A stretch of 64,000 nucleotides of DNA from NCBI GenBank assembly GCA_937895955.1, contig CALAZI010000075.1:1-64000 (forward strand). Reading direction: 5' to 3'. The notes under the pieces are model-generated. The model was not told the origin of the DNA and did not search any database. It worked only from the letters and a program-made list of their open reading frames with translations. Positions within the stretch are counted from its first letter, which is position 1. Every line of letters begins with the position of its first letter. A program made the translations under genes and the position numbers. Source of the DNA: an uncultured Alphaproteobacteria bacterium. Lineage in GTDB: Bacteria; Pseudomonadota; Alphaproteobacteria; Caulobacterales; Parvularculaceae. This document shows positions 9,059 through 17,720 of this stretch, in pieces.

Positions 9059-9969
9059 TGCAAGCCCGGCGCAAGCAGCAGAACCAAATGCAAGCCGGCG
9101 CGTTGCGCCGGCTGGCGCCTGCTGACGCGCAGGCGCGTCTTGAACGCGAATTTCGTCTTGGCGCCACCTTGAAGCGGCTCGGCAAGCTCAATGATGAGGC
9201 GCTTGAACGCATTGAAGAGTTGCAACGCCGGACCAACGCGCCCTTTGCGCATGCGGCGTCAAGGCTCGGCCTTTTGACGCGCGAGGATGTCGAAACGGCG
9301 ATCGGCGTCCAGAACGGCTTCATCCGCGAAGGAGAAGGCGAAGGCCGCCTGCCGCAAAGCGCCGTGATCGTGCGCCGCCCGAAGTCGAAAGAAGCCGAGC
9401 AGTTTCGCGCCATGCGAACGCGGCTGTTGACCTCGAAAGACGCCGACAAGCTCAATCTTTTCGCGATCGCCGCCAACGCAAGCGCGCGCGCCGCCGATCA
9501 CGTCGCCTTGAATATGGCGGCGTCCTTCGCGCAGCTTGGACGCAACGTTTTGCTGGTTGACGCCGATCTCCGCTCCACGCGCCTTGCGCGCGCCTTCGCG
9601 ATGCCGGCGGGGCCCGGTCTTCGCGAAACGCTCGCCGGAGAGGTCGATATTCGCAAGGCGATACGACCGACCATCGTCAGCAATCTCAGCGTGCTGACGT
9701 CCGGCGCTCTTGATCCGTCCGGCCACGAACTTCTGTCGCACGACACTTTACGCCTGACTTTCGAGTATCTGCGCTGCGCTTTCGACATCGTGATCGTCAT
9801 GACGGCGCCGGCGGGGCCTGTCGCTGACGCGCAATTCGTCTGGGCGGCGGCCGGCGGCGCTTTCATCGTCGTTCGGCGAGATCGCGACCGGCTTGCGGAG
9901 CTGAAGGCGCTCAACGACGCGCTTCGCCAGGTCGACGCGACGATCGTCGGCGCGGCCCTTACCGGTTAG
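9055..9969 (+). CDS. epsG: EpsG-like tyrosine-kinase homologue lacking P-loop and Walker B Asp
   Basis: A 304-residue cytosolic protein in the position of the BY-kinase EpsG. Residues about 30-90 form the helical domain typical of EpsG, similar to the N-terminal domain of type II secretion ATPases (LGATLKRLGKLND, ASRLGLLTREDVETAI). The P-loop-fold part begins near residue 103 with the family cue EAEQFRAMRTRLL. The Walker A' strand is intact (VLLVDADLR, 165-173). The true Walker A position (139-150) reads AANASARAADHV, with no GxGKS/T, and the Walker B position reads FDIVIVMTAP (243-252) with Met where LDTPP-type motifs have Asp. No Tyr-rich tail is present. Probably a non-catalytic partner of the Wzz protein. 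An ATG doublet at 9055/9058 offers two starts. Confidence 0.78.
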   Translation: MMQARRKQQNQMQAGALRRLAPADAQARLEREFRLGATLKRLGKLNDEALERIEELQRRTNAPFAHAASRLGLLTREDVETAIGVQNGFIREGEGEGRLPQSAVIVRRPKSKEAEQFRAMRTRLLTSKDADKLNLFAIAANASARAADHVALNMAASFAQLGRNVLLVDADLRSTRLARAFAMPAGPGLRETLAGEVDIRKAIRPTIVSNLSVLTSGALDPSGHELLSHDTLRLTFEYLRCAFDIVIVMTAPAGPVADAQFVWAAAGGAFIVVRRDRDRLAELKALNDALRQVDATIVGAALTG

Positions 9970-9980
9970 GAGCGCGGGCG

Positions 9981-10862
9981 ATGCCGCCGCTCGCAGTAAA
10001 AACCGATCCTTTCGACCTTGTCCGGCGTTTCTGGCCTGCCGCCGCGCTCGCCGCCGGCGCGCTCGTTCTTTACTGGCCGGTCTATGCGAGCTTCGCGGAA
10101 GGCCCCTGGCGACGGGACGAAAACGCGCACGCGCTCATCGTCATGGCGATTGCGCTCGGCGGCGCCGGCGTCAGGCTTTTCACCGAAACTTTTGACGTGA
10201 AGCCGACGCTTGCGGAAGCGGCCGCAGGCTTTGCGCTTTTGCTCATCGGCCTTTTCATGCTTGTCGTCGGACGTCTCGGCGAGGCCGATCTTATCGCCTC
10301 GGCTTCGCAATTTTTCGTCGCCGCCGGAACCGCCCTCGCGCTTCTCGGCGTCAGCGGCGTCAGGCGCTTGTGGTTCCCGCTTCTGATGACGATCTACCTC
10401 GTCATCTGGCCGGGCTGGGCGCTCGACGCTTTGACGGCGCCGCTCAAGGGCTTCGTTTCGCAGGTTGTAAGCGACGGTCTTTATGCGACGGGACTGCCTG
10501 TCGCTCATGCGGGGAGCGTCATATCGGCGGGGCCCTATCAATTGCTCGTCGCCGACGCCTGCTCCGGGCTGAACTCGCTGATCGCGCTCACCGCCGTCGG
10601 CGCCGTCTATCTCTACGCGGTCAAGCATGGCGATTGGCGCGTCAACGCCGTCGTTCTCGCGGCGCTTGTTCCGATCGCGGTCATCGCGAACATCCTGCGG
10701 GTCGCCGCGCTTGTCCTGATCACCTATTTTCTCGGCTATGACGCCGGTCAGGGCTTCATGCATGACGGCGCGGGTCTCTTGATGTTTTCCGTGGCGCTCG
10801 GCCTCGTCTTTCTCGTCGACGCCGCGGCGATCATGATTTTTGCGCGGGGGCGGAAGCGATGA
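9981..10862 (+). CDS. Exosortase (XrtB/XrtV-like)
   Basis: A 293-residue polytopic inner-membrane cysteine transpeptidase/protease that recognises PEP-CTERM-like tails. About eight hydrophobic helices span the protein. The catalytic triad is readable: Cys194 in ADACSGLNS, Arg240 in ANILRVAAL and His261 in GFMHDGAG. WRRDENAHALIV near residue 43 matches the conserved exosortase N-terminal region. It is preceded by EpsD/F/G-like genes and followed at a 4-bp overlap (ATGA) by EpsI, the arrangement described for exosortase B loci. The nearby accessory-like gene and PTPD-type tail suggest the related alphaproteobacterial variant instead. I cannot decide the subfamily without a profile search. Confidence 0.9.
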   Translation: MPPLAVKTDPFDLVRRFWPAAALAAGALVLYWPVYASFAEGPWRRDENAHALIVMAIALGGAGVRLFTETFDVKPTLAEAAAGFALLLIGLFMLVVGRLGEADLIASASQFFVAAGTALALLGVSGVRRLWFPLLMTIYLVIWPGWALDALTAPLKGFVSQVVSDGLYATGLPVAHAGSVISAGPYQLLVADACSGLNSLIALTAVGAVYLYAVKHGDWRVNAVVLAALVPIAVIANILRVAALVLITYFLGYDAGQGFMHDGAGLLMFSVALGLVFLVDAAAIMIFARGRKR

Positions 10863-11524
10863 CCCCGCATCGGCTTCGCTTGCTGTTCGCGGCTTCCTTG
10901 ATGTTGCTGACCGGTGTTGCGACCGCAGCGCTGAAGCCTGCGCCGTCCGGCGCCGTCATCGCTCCTGACCTCGATGCGATGCTGCCGGACGCTTTCGCCG
11001 GTTGGCGGCGGATTGCGCTGTCCGACGCGGTGCTTCCGGCAGAGACGGAACTCAAGGAAGGCGAAGCGGTCGCCTATCGCGCCTATCGCGACGAACTTGA
11101 TCGCACGGTGACGCTTGTCGTCGCCTACGGCCCGCCGCTCGGCGATTCGGTGCGGCTTCACCGTCCGGAGAAATGTTACGTCGCGCAGGGCTTTGAAATT
11201 CTCGACCAGTCGCGCGCCGCGCTGAGCGCCGGCGCGCGCATCGTGACGATTGTCAATCTTGACGCGCAAAGTCCTGCGCGTCGCGAGGCCGTGAGCTATT
11301 GGCTGCGCGACGGCGACGGGTTCAGCGGCCGCGCCGGCGAAAACGCCCTGCGCCGTTTGCGCGCCGGGTTGTCGCGGCCGCTCGACGGCGCCCTGGTGCG
11401 CGTGTCGACAATCAACGCCGAGGCGCCGCAATTCGATCTCAACGAAGCGTTTCTTGTCGATTTCGCCAACGCGCTCCGGCCCGATGCGCGCGCGCTTCTG
11501 CTTGGAGGCGAGGAGGGCGCATGA
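10859..11524 (+). CDS. epsI: EpsI-family exosortase-associated protein
   Basis: A 221-residue protein with an N-terminal hydrophobic segment (about 7-24) acting as signal anchor. The family hallmark is present: YGPPLGDSVRLHRPEKCYVA, i.e. the H-x-PE-x-CY signature, followed by a VSYWLRDGDGFSGRAGE segment. EpsI either follows or is fused to exosortases and is required for polymer production in studied systems; its biochemical role is not settled. The start overlaps the exosortase stop and the stop overlaps the next GT2 start (ATGA at 11521-11524), so it is embedded in the coupled EPS operon. Expected location: inner membrane with the domain in the periplasm. Confidence 0.88.
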   Translation: MTPHRLRLLFAASLMLLTGVATAALKPAPSGAVIAPDLDAMLPDAFAGWRRIALSDAVLPAETELKEGEAVAYRAYRDELDRTVTLVVAYGPPLGDSVRLHRPEKCYVAQGFEILDQSRAALSAGARIVTIVNLDAQSPARREAVSYWLRDGDGFSGRAGENALRRLRAGLSRPLDGALVRVSTINAEAPQFDLNEAFLVDFANALRPDARALLLGGEEGA

Positions 11525-12546
11525 GAGGCGAACGCCGCTTCGGCGCCGTCATCGTCAATTATAATTGCGGCGCGCTCGCGCTTGACGCCGCCTTGAGCGT
11601 CATCGGCGCGGGCGGGGCGGCGGCGATCATCGTCGACAACGCCTCAGGCGACGGCTCAGCAGACTATATCGATCGCGCGCTGCGCGGCGAGCAGGCGCAT
11701 GAAAGCGCGCCGCCGCCGCGCCCGCTCGATGGCGACGCGCCGCTCTTTCCGCCGCTCTCGTCGATCGAGCCCGGCGCCATTCGCCTTATCCGCTCGCTGC
11801 GAAACGGCGGTTTCGCCTATGGCTGCAATACGGGTCTGCGCGTCCTTGCGGCGGCGCGCGATCTCGACCGCTTCATCCTCCTCAATCCGGACGCCTTGCT
11901 GTCAAAGCGCTCGCTCGCCGCTTTCGCAGAACGCCTCGCCGATGAGCGCGCGGGGCTGTGCGGGGCGACGGTCGTCGGATTTGACGACCCGCACCTCGTT
12001 CAGGCGTTCGGCGGCGCCGCGCTGCATCCAGCGTTGCTCACCGGGCGCAATATCGGCGAGGGGGCCCGCGTCGTTGATGCGCCCGACCGCAAATCCGTCG
12101 AAGCCGAGATGAGCTATCCGCTCGGCGCGGCGATCGCTTTCCGACGCGATTATCTTTCGCGCGCCGGCTATCTCGACGAGCGCTATTTCCTTTATTACGA
12201 GGAAGCGGATTGGGCGCTCGCCGGCGGCCCGACAAACCGTCCCGTCTGGGCGCCGGGCGCCATCGTTTATCACCGCTACGGCGCGGCTTCGAAAAGCCGC
12301 AAGGTCGATATCGGCGAAGCTTCCGACCGCTCGCCGCTCGCCGATCATCACATGGCCCGCTCGCGCATCCTTTTCGCGGCGAAATGGCGTCCATACCTGG
12401 CGCCGTTGGCGGTTCTCGGCGTCATCGCGCAGGCGATGACGCGGCTCATTCGTGGCCGGCGCGACAACGCCGCCGCCATATTGGGCGCGCTTTCGCCCGG
12501 GCGAAAAACGTCTCCTGGCGCGTCGCCGCTCGCCGCCGCAGAATAA
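11521..12546 (+). CDS. Glycosyltransferase family 2 (rhamnosyltransferase-like)
   Basis: A 341-residue GT-A glycosyltransferase of the type often labelled rhamnosyltransferase. It starts GAVIVNYNCGALALDAAL, then IIVDNASGDGSADYI. Later come FILLNPDALLS, the DxD-equivalent, and YLDERYFLYYEEADWALAGG, the catalytic acidic ED/EE motif. The late W-x-PGAIVYHRYG is also typical. A hydrophobic region near 285-305 may be a membrane anchor. A proline-rich insert around residues 60-80 is not conserved in the family. It is the last gene of the overlapping EPS run; its stop is 110 bp before the MscS gene. Confidence 0.86.
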   Translation: MRGERRFGAVIVNYNCGALALDAALSVIGAGGAAAIIVDNASGDGSADYIDRALRGEQAHESAPPPRPLDGDAPLFPPLSSIEPGAIRLIRSLRNGGFAYGCNTGLRVLAAARDLDRFILLNPDALLSKRSLAAFAERLADERAGLCGATVVGFDDPHLVQAFGGAALHPALLTGRNIGEGARVVDAPDRKSVEAEMSYPLGAAIAFRRDYLSRAGYLDERYFLYYEEADWALAGGPTNRPVWAPGAIVYHRYGAASKSRKVDIGEASDRSPLADHHMARSRILFAAKWRPYLAPLAVLGVIAQAMTRLIRGRRDNAAAILGALSPGRKTSPGASPLAAAE

Positions 12547-12656
12547 AACTGTACACGGAAGAAGGGTGAGGCCGGCGCCGGCATTTGATGTCCTCGCCGA
12601 CGATTGGTATTGATAAGGCCGAATCCCTTGTCGGCGCGTCGATGATCCGCATTATC

Positions 12657-14066
12657 ATGTCACAATTTGCGCAAACGGCGCCTGACGCGCCCGCGGCGCC
12701 GCGCGATGATTCGGCGATTGAAGATCTGATCGGCGCGCAAGGGCTTTCCGAGCGAATTTACGGCTTCGTCGAGTGGTCGAAAGGCCAGCTCGCCTCCGTC
12801 GAAACGCTGATCCAACTCGCGATCATTCTCGCGTCCCTCGCGCCGGCGGCGATTTTCGGGCCGCAGATCAAGAAGCTCATCGTCGCGCAGGTGGCCCCGC
12901 GCGCGCCATACGGCGTCTTGCGCCGAGCCGCGAACGCTTTCGCCCATATCGCGACGCCGATCGCGCTTTACATCATCTGGCAAGGGGTCTCGATCGCGCT
13001 CACTGCGGCGCAGATGTCGAACGGTCTCGTCAACGCCGGCGTCAGCCTGCTCGCTGCGTGGATCGTCCTGAGGCTTGTCACGCTGATCATCCGTTCCGCC
13101 TTCTGGTCGCGCGTCGCCTTTTTCCTCGTCTGGCCGGTCGCGGCGCTTGATGCGACGGGGCTTCTTGACGACGCCATCCGCTATCTCAACGGCGTATCGA
13201 TCCCGATCGGCGAAACGGATGCGGGCGAACCGCTTCAATTCTCGGCGCTTGACGTCGTGCGCGTCATTTTCATTTTCTCGGCCCTCTTCTGGGTGACGAG
13301 CATCGTCAACCGGTTTTTGAAGAGCCAGATTGCGGCCGTCGACGAACTGACGCCGTCCCTGCAGGCGCTCCTGATCAAGATTCTCGACGTTCTGATGCCG
13401 ACGGCCGCGTTCCTGATCGCGCTGCAGATGGTCGGATTCAATTTCACGGCGCTCGCGATTTTCGGCGGCGCCATCGGTCTTGGCATCGGTCTCGGCCTTC
13501 AGCGCACGATTTCGAACTTCTTCGCCGGCTTCACGCTGATCGCCGACAAGTCGATCAAGCCGGGCGATGTCGTCGAAGTGGGTTCGACCTTCGGCTGGGT
13601 CACCGAAATGAATGCGCGCTACGTGACGATCAAGACGCGCGACGGCAAGGCGCATCTGATGCCGAACGACCGCTTTATCGAGGAAGGCGTCATCAACTGG
13701 TCGCACTCCGACCGCGTCGTTCGCCTGCACGCCGGGTTCGGCGTATCCTATAATGTCCGCGACCTGCGGGCCGTCGCCGCGGCGGCGCAGGACGCCGCGC
13801 TCACCGTGCAGCGCGTCTTGAAGACCCCTGCGCCGCGCTGCAATCTCGTTGAATTCGGCGACAATTCCGTCAATTTCGACCTTCGGTTCTGGATCAACGA
13901 TCCGGCCAACGGCGTCGCCAATGTGACGAGCGACGTCATGATGGCGGTCTGGGACGGCCTTCACGGCATGTCGGTCGAAATTCCGTTCCCGCAACGCGAC
14001 ATCCACATCAAAAGCTGGCCGACAGAGGCCGCGCCGCCGGTCAGGCCGCCTTCCGACGCCCGATAA
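12657..14066 (+). CDS. MscS-family mechanosensitive ion channel
   Basis: Predicted inner-membrane channel opened by membrane tension, protecting against osmotic downshock. From ATG 12657 it is 469 residues; in-frame ATGs at 12588 and 12642 are alternatives and none has a strong Shine-Dalgarno. N-terminal hydrophobic segments lie at roughly 45-230. The pore helix and MscS beta domain follow (LAIFGGAIGLGIGLGLQR, ISNFFAGFTLIADKSIKPGD, VGSTFGWVTEMNARYVTIKT, MPNDRFIEEGVINWSH). The extra N-terminal helices make it longer than E. coli MscS. It lies 3' of the EPS operon on the same strand; co-transcription is possible but unsupported. Confidence 0.92.
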   Translation: MSQFAQTAPDAPAAPRDDSAIEDLIGAQGLSERIYGFVEWSKGQLASVETLIQLAIILASLAPAAIFGPQIKKLIVAQVAPRAPYGVLRRAANAFAHIATPIALYIIWQGVSIALTAAQMSNGLVNAGVSLLAAWIVLRLVTLIIRSAFWSRVAFFLVWPVAALDATGLLDDAIRYLNGVSIPIGETDAGEPLQFSALDVVRVIFIFSALFWVTSIVNRFLKSQIAAVDELTPSLQALLIKILDVLMPTAAFLIALQMVGFNFTALAIFGGAIGLGIGLGLQRTISNFFAGFTLIADKSIKPGDVVEVGSTFGWVTEMNARYVTIKTRDGKAHLMPNDRFIEEGVINWSHSDRVVRLHAGFGVSYNVRDLRAVAAAAQDAALTVQRVLKTPAPRCNLVEFGDNSVNFDLRFWINDPANGVANVTSDVMMAVWDGLHGMSVEIPFPQRDIHIKSWPTEAAPPVRPPSDAR

Positions 14067-14148
14067 CGCGCCGTTTTGTCAACCGCATCCGATATTGTAT
14101 TGTCGGGGACGGGGCGGAGGCGGTTTCGAATTGGGGAAGGTTGAGGAG

Positions 14149-14694
14149 ATGAAGATGATGATCAGAACGGCGATTGCGGCGGGCCTCGGGCTCCTTCTCG
14201 CCGCATGCGCGACGTCGACGCCTTACGGGCCGGCGTCGGGAGACAATCCTTACGGCTTCAGCGAGCAGCGGATTGAAAACAATCGATACCGCATCGTTTT
14301 TCGCGGCAATTCGTCAACAACGCGCGAGACGGTCGAGACCTACCTTCTCTATCGCGCAGCGGAGCTGACGCTGCAAAGCGGTTTCGATTATTTCGTCGTG
14401 ACCGAACAGGATACGGAGGCGAACCGGCGTTACTCGGCGTCGCCCAATCCGGCCTTTTACGGCCGCTATACTTACGGCTACGGCCCGTATTGCTGCGCGT
14501 TCCCGTATTACGCCTACGGATGGGGCTGGGGTTCGCCTTATGATTATCAAACGCGCGAATACACCCGCTATACGGCGATCGCCTTCATCACCATGCATAA
14601 CGGCGAAAAACCCGCAGATGATCCGCAGGCTTTCGATGCGCGTTCGGTGACGGACAATCTGAGAAGCTACGTCGTAACCGAGACGTCTTCCTGA
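14149..14694 (+). CDS. Lipoprotein, CC0125/CC1285-like family
   Basis: A 181-residue lipoprotein. Met codons cluster at 14149, 14155 and 14158. GGGGAAGG lies eight bases before 14149, while GAGGAG suits 14155, so the start is uncertain by two or three residues. The lipobox is LLAAC. The mature part (PYGFSEQRIENNRYRIVF, a segment with TVETYLLYRAAELTLQ, then GFDYFVVTEQDTE) matches the pattern of small Caulobacter-type lipoproteins I recall as the CC0125/CC1285 family. A Tyr/Gly/Pro-rich central stretch follows (GRYTYGYGPYC). Function unknown; probably a membrane-anchored periplasmic protein. It ends 3 bp from the convergent PilZ gene. Confidence 0.75.
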   Translation: MKMMIRTAIAAGLGLLLAACATSTPYGPASGDNPYGFSEQRIENNRYRIVFRGNSSTTRETVETYLLYRAAELTLQSGFDYFVVTEQDTEANRRYSASPNPAFYGRYTYGYGPYCCAFPYYAYGWGWGSPYDYQTREYTRYTAIAFITMHNGEKPADDPQAFDARSVTDNLRSYVVTETSS

Positions 14695-14697
14695 CGC

Positions 14698-15303
14698 TCA
14701 GACGGCGCGGAGTTTCGGCGCGGGTCCGGCGCCGGAACTCGCCTCCGCGGCCGCGCGTTCATAGACCGCGACAAAGCCCCGCGGCGTGTGCCGCAGCACC
14801 ACGGCGCGTTGGCGGCCGATATGGATCGCTGATCCGACAGCGGGCTTGCGCGGCGATTCAACCGAGACGCCGCCAACCGACTGGTCGAGAACGCGCACAA
14901 ACAGCGAGCCGCCGTCAGGAAGACGGCAAACCATGCGCTGTTCGTTCGCAGGATGGCGCGGCGCGGCGCGCCGGTCGATGAGGCCGGCGGCGAAATTCGG
15001 ATTGGCGCGCAGCATCAATTGTTCCGTCAGCATGGCCCGACGCCGGCGCGACAACAGGAAGGAAAGCGCGAAGCCGTCAGGAAAAGTCCGCGCGATGCGT
15101 CCTTCGATGACGTCAAGGCCGCTGACATAGACGACGGCCGCATCGCCCTTGACGACTTCCGCCGTCACCATGACACACAAATCGCCGGGCGACATGTTGA
15201 TCACGCGCCCGTCATATTCGTCGATGCCGTTAACGATGACGCGCGCCGGCAGATCGAGCGGGATGCGTCGATAGCGGCGCTGCTCTGTCTTAGTGAATTT
15301 CAT
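14698..15303 (-). CDS. Tandem PilZ-domain protein (first domain degenerate)
   Basis: A 201-residue cytosolic protein with two PilZ-like units. Unit 1 (about 8-95) has R9-x-x-x-R13 (RRYRR) but its second motif is NMSPGD at 36-41, where the final Gly of (D/N)xSxxG is Asp. Unit 2 (about 111-185) has R112-x-x-x-R116 (RAAPR) and a full DQSVGG at 140-145. PilZ domains bind c-di-GMP through these two motifs, so the second unit looks able to bind and the first doubtful. Known outputs include polysaccharide synthesis and motility. It is close to the EPS locus but on the opposite strand, so a link is only suggestive. Confidence 0.85.
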   Translation of the reverse strand: MKFTKTEQRRYRRIPLDLPARVIVNGIDEYDGRVINMSPGDLCVMVTAEVVKGDAAVVYVSGLDVIEGRIARTFPDGFALSFLLSRRRRAMLTEQLMLRANPNFAAGLIDRRAAPRHPANEQRMVCRLPDGGSLFVRVLDQSVGGVSVESPRKPAVGSAIHIGRQRAVVLRHTPRGFVAVYERAAAEASSGAGPAPKLRAV

Positions 15304-15599
15304 TACTGTTTTTCGGTTTTTGCCACGGCGCAGAAGGTGCAGGCTACGTGCCGGCGCTCAAACCTTCGCTAAAGCGATGCCTAAAACTTTAGATTTCACG
15401 CCCATCCGCGGCGGAATTCAGCGTCTCTTATGGTTAAGCGTCGGTGGATGGGAAACGGCGCGCCGTACGAGGGCGGCGGCTCGTCGCAAGCGCGACCGCG
15501 CAATCATTGCGCGAAAACGGCACAACGGCCTATCCTGCGCGCCCAGTTAACCGCGAATAGCCGCCCGTCCTGCGGGTCAGGCCTCAGGAGGGCTCCCCA

Positions 15600-17720
15600 A
15601 TGATTAAGAAGATCGCCATCGCCGGCCCCGCAGCCGCTTTGATGCTTGGCGCAGCCGGCGCGAAATCCCCGGATGATCCTTTCCTCTGGCTTGAGGAGGT
15701 CGAGGGCGAAAACGCGCTTGACTGGGTGCGCGCGAAAAACGCCGAAACCCTCAGCGCGCTTGAAGCGGACCCGCGCTTCGAGCCCATGTATGAAGAGGCG
15801 AAGGCGATCCTCAATTCGACGGCGCGGGTTCCCGACGGGTCGATCCACGCCGGCCATGTCTATAATTTCTGGCAGGACGGCGATCATGTGCGCGGGCTCT
15901 GGCGGCGCGCTTCGGTGAAGTCCTACAGGACCGGCGATCCGAAATGGGAGACGGTCATCGACTATGACAAGCTCGCCGCGGATGAGGGGCGCAACTGGAT
16001 ATCGGGATCGATCTCCTGTCTGTCGCCGGCCTATGTCCGTTGCATGGTCGAGCTTTCCGACGGCGGAAAAGACGCCGGCTATTGGCGCGAATTCAATACG
16101 GAAACGAAAATGTTCGTCGAGGGCGGCTTCAGTCTCGACGAGGGAAAGTCAAACGTCGCCTGGATAAATGAGGACACGCTGCTTGTCGGCGCCGATCTCG
16201 GCGAAGGATCGTTGACGACGTCGGGCTATCCCAAGGCCGTGCGCGTCTGGAAGCGCGGCGCGTCAGTTGAGGAGGCGCCGGTCCTTCTCGAGGGCGAGGA
16301 GACCGACGTCGCTGTCTTCCCGTCGACCGATCATGATGAAAACGGCGCGCATGTCTTCGCCATTCGCGCCGTCGATTTCTTCGGCAGCGAATTCCATTAC
16401 GCGCCGAACGGCGAGGGCGCGCCTGCGAAACTTCCCCTGCCGCGAAAATCCGATCTGTTCGGCGTTCTCGACGGCCGCGCGATCTTTCTTATTCGCGAGA
16501 ACTGGGCGTACGGCGATAAGGAATATCCCTCGGGCGTCCTAATCGCCTATGATTTGAAATCGGGCGAGGCGGAAATCGCTTTTGCGCCGAATGCGGCTCA
16601 GGCGATTGACGACAACAGCGTCCAGATCGGCAAGACCGACATGATCGTCCGTTATCTCGATGATGTTTCGGGCAAGGCGGCGCGTCTTAAGCGCGACAAA
16701 AAAACGGGCGAGTGGAAATTCGCGCCGATCGGCCTGCCGGCGAACGGCGTCGTGAAGATCATTTCCGCCGGCGGCGGCACCGATGACGCGATTTTTTCCT
16801 ATGAGAGCATGACGTCGCCGAATGCGCTTTATTACGTGACGGCGAAAAACAGGATTTCCAAGATCATGGAGGCGCCGGCGTTCTATGATGCGGCCGGCGT
16901 CGTCGTCGAACAGCGCTTTGCGACGTCGAAGGATGGAACGAAGGTGCCGTATTTCGTCATGGCGAAGGATTCGGTTCTCAAGGCCGGTGATGCGCCGACG
17001 GTGCAATACGGGTATGGCGGGTTTTTGAATCCCATCCTGCCCGTCTATTACGAAGACCCGTCGCGCCCCCAGCACGGCGCGCTCGCCGGCAAGATGTGGG
17101 TCGCGCGCGGCGGCGTGCTCGTTCTTTCCAATATTCGCGGCGGATCGGAATACGGCCCCGACTGGCATTCGGCGGCGCTGAAGGAAAACAGGCAGAAATC
17201 ATTCGATGATTTCATCGCCGTTTCCGAAGATCTCATCAAAACAGGCGTCACGAGCCCGCAAAAACTCGGCGCGATCGGTCGATCGAATGGCGGCCTCTTG
17301 ATGGGCGCGATCCTGACGCAGCGTCCGGATCTTTACGCGGCGATCGATTGCGGCGTGCCGCTTTTCGACATGAAACGCTACAACAAGCTGCTCGCCGGCG
17401 CCTCCTGGATGGCCGAATACGGCAATCCGGACGTTCCTGAAGAATGGGAATACATCTCGAAATATTCGCCCTATCAGAATCTCAAAAAGGGCGTCGATTA
17501 TCCCAAGGTCTTCTTCTACACCTCGACCAAAGACGATCGCGTTCATCCGGGCCATGCGCGCAAGGCGGTCGCGCGGATGAGCGAGCTTGGTCATGCGCCC
17601 TTCTATTATGAGAATATCGAGGGCGGTCATGGCGGAACCGCCAATCAGGACCAGCTCGCCTATAGAACGGCGCTAGAATACGCTTATTTCGCCCATATGC
17701 TGATGGGCGACGAGGAATAA
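15600..17720 (+). CDS. S9-family prolyl oligopeptidase
   Basis: A 706-residue serine peptidase of the prolyl oligopeptidase clan. The N-terminus is a weak signal-like hydrophobic stretch (AIAGPAAALMLGAAGA), then the family opening DDPFLWLEEVEGENALDWV. A seven-bladed propeller region extends to about 425, followed by the alpha/beta hydrolase domain. Nucleophile Ser562 sits in GRSNGGLLM, acid D645/D646 in STKDDRVHPGH, and His677 in EGGHGG. The start at 15600 follows a CAGGAGGG Shine-Dalgarno. The stop overlaps the next ATG by one base (TAATG), so the downstream 182-residue protein is probably co-translated. Role: cleavage of proline-containing peptides, likely periplasmic. Confidence 0.93.
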   Translation: MIKKIAIAGPAAALMLGAAGAKSPDDPFLWLEEVEGENALDWVRAKNAETLSALEADPRFEPMYEEAKAILNSTARVPDGSIHAGHVYNFWQDGDHVRGLWRRASVKSYRTGDPKWETVIDYDKLAADEGRNWISGSISCLSPAYVRCMVELSDGGKDAGYWREFNTETKMFVEGGFSLDEGKSNVAWINEDTLLVGADLGEGSLTTSGYPKAVRVWKRGASVEEAPVLLEGEETDVAVFPSTDHDENGAHVFAIRAVDFFGSEFHYAPNGEGAPAKLPLPRKSDLFGVLDGRAIFLIRENWAYGDKEYPSGVLIAYDLKSGEAEIAFAPNAAQAIDDNSVQIGKTDMIVRYLDDVSGKAARLKRDKKTGEWKFAPIGLPANGVVKIISAGGGTDDAIFSYESMTSPNALYYVTAKNRISKIMEAPAFYDAAGVVVEQRFATSKDGTKVPYFVMAKDSVLKAGDAPTVQYGYGGFLNPILPVYYEDPSRPQHGALAGKMWVARGGVLVLSNIRGGSEYGPDWHSAALKENRQKSFDDFIAVSEDLIKTGVTSPQKLGAIGRSNGGLLMGAILTQRPDLYAAIDCGVPLFDMKRYNKLLAGASWMAEYGNPDVPEEWEYISKYSPYQNLKKGVDYPKVFFYTSTKDDRVHPGHARKAVARMSELGHAPFYYENIEGGHGGTANQDQLAYRTALEYAYFAHMLMGDEE

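Noticed and set aside
12660..14006. Long minus-strand frame opposite the MscS gene
   Set aside because: Highly charged low-complexity product (many DR, RR, DH), and the plus strand has full MscS signatures.
15304..15599. Plus-strand frame of about 85 codons in the PilZ/S9 peptidase gap
   Set aside because: Arg-rich product, no Shine-Dalgarno, starts inside the PilZ gene; more likely leader/promoter DNA.
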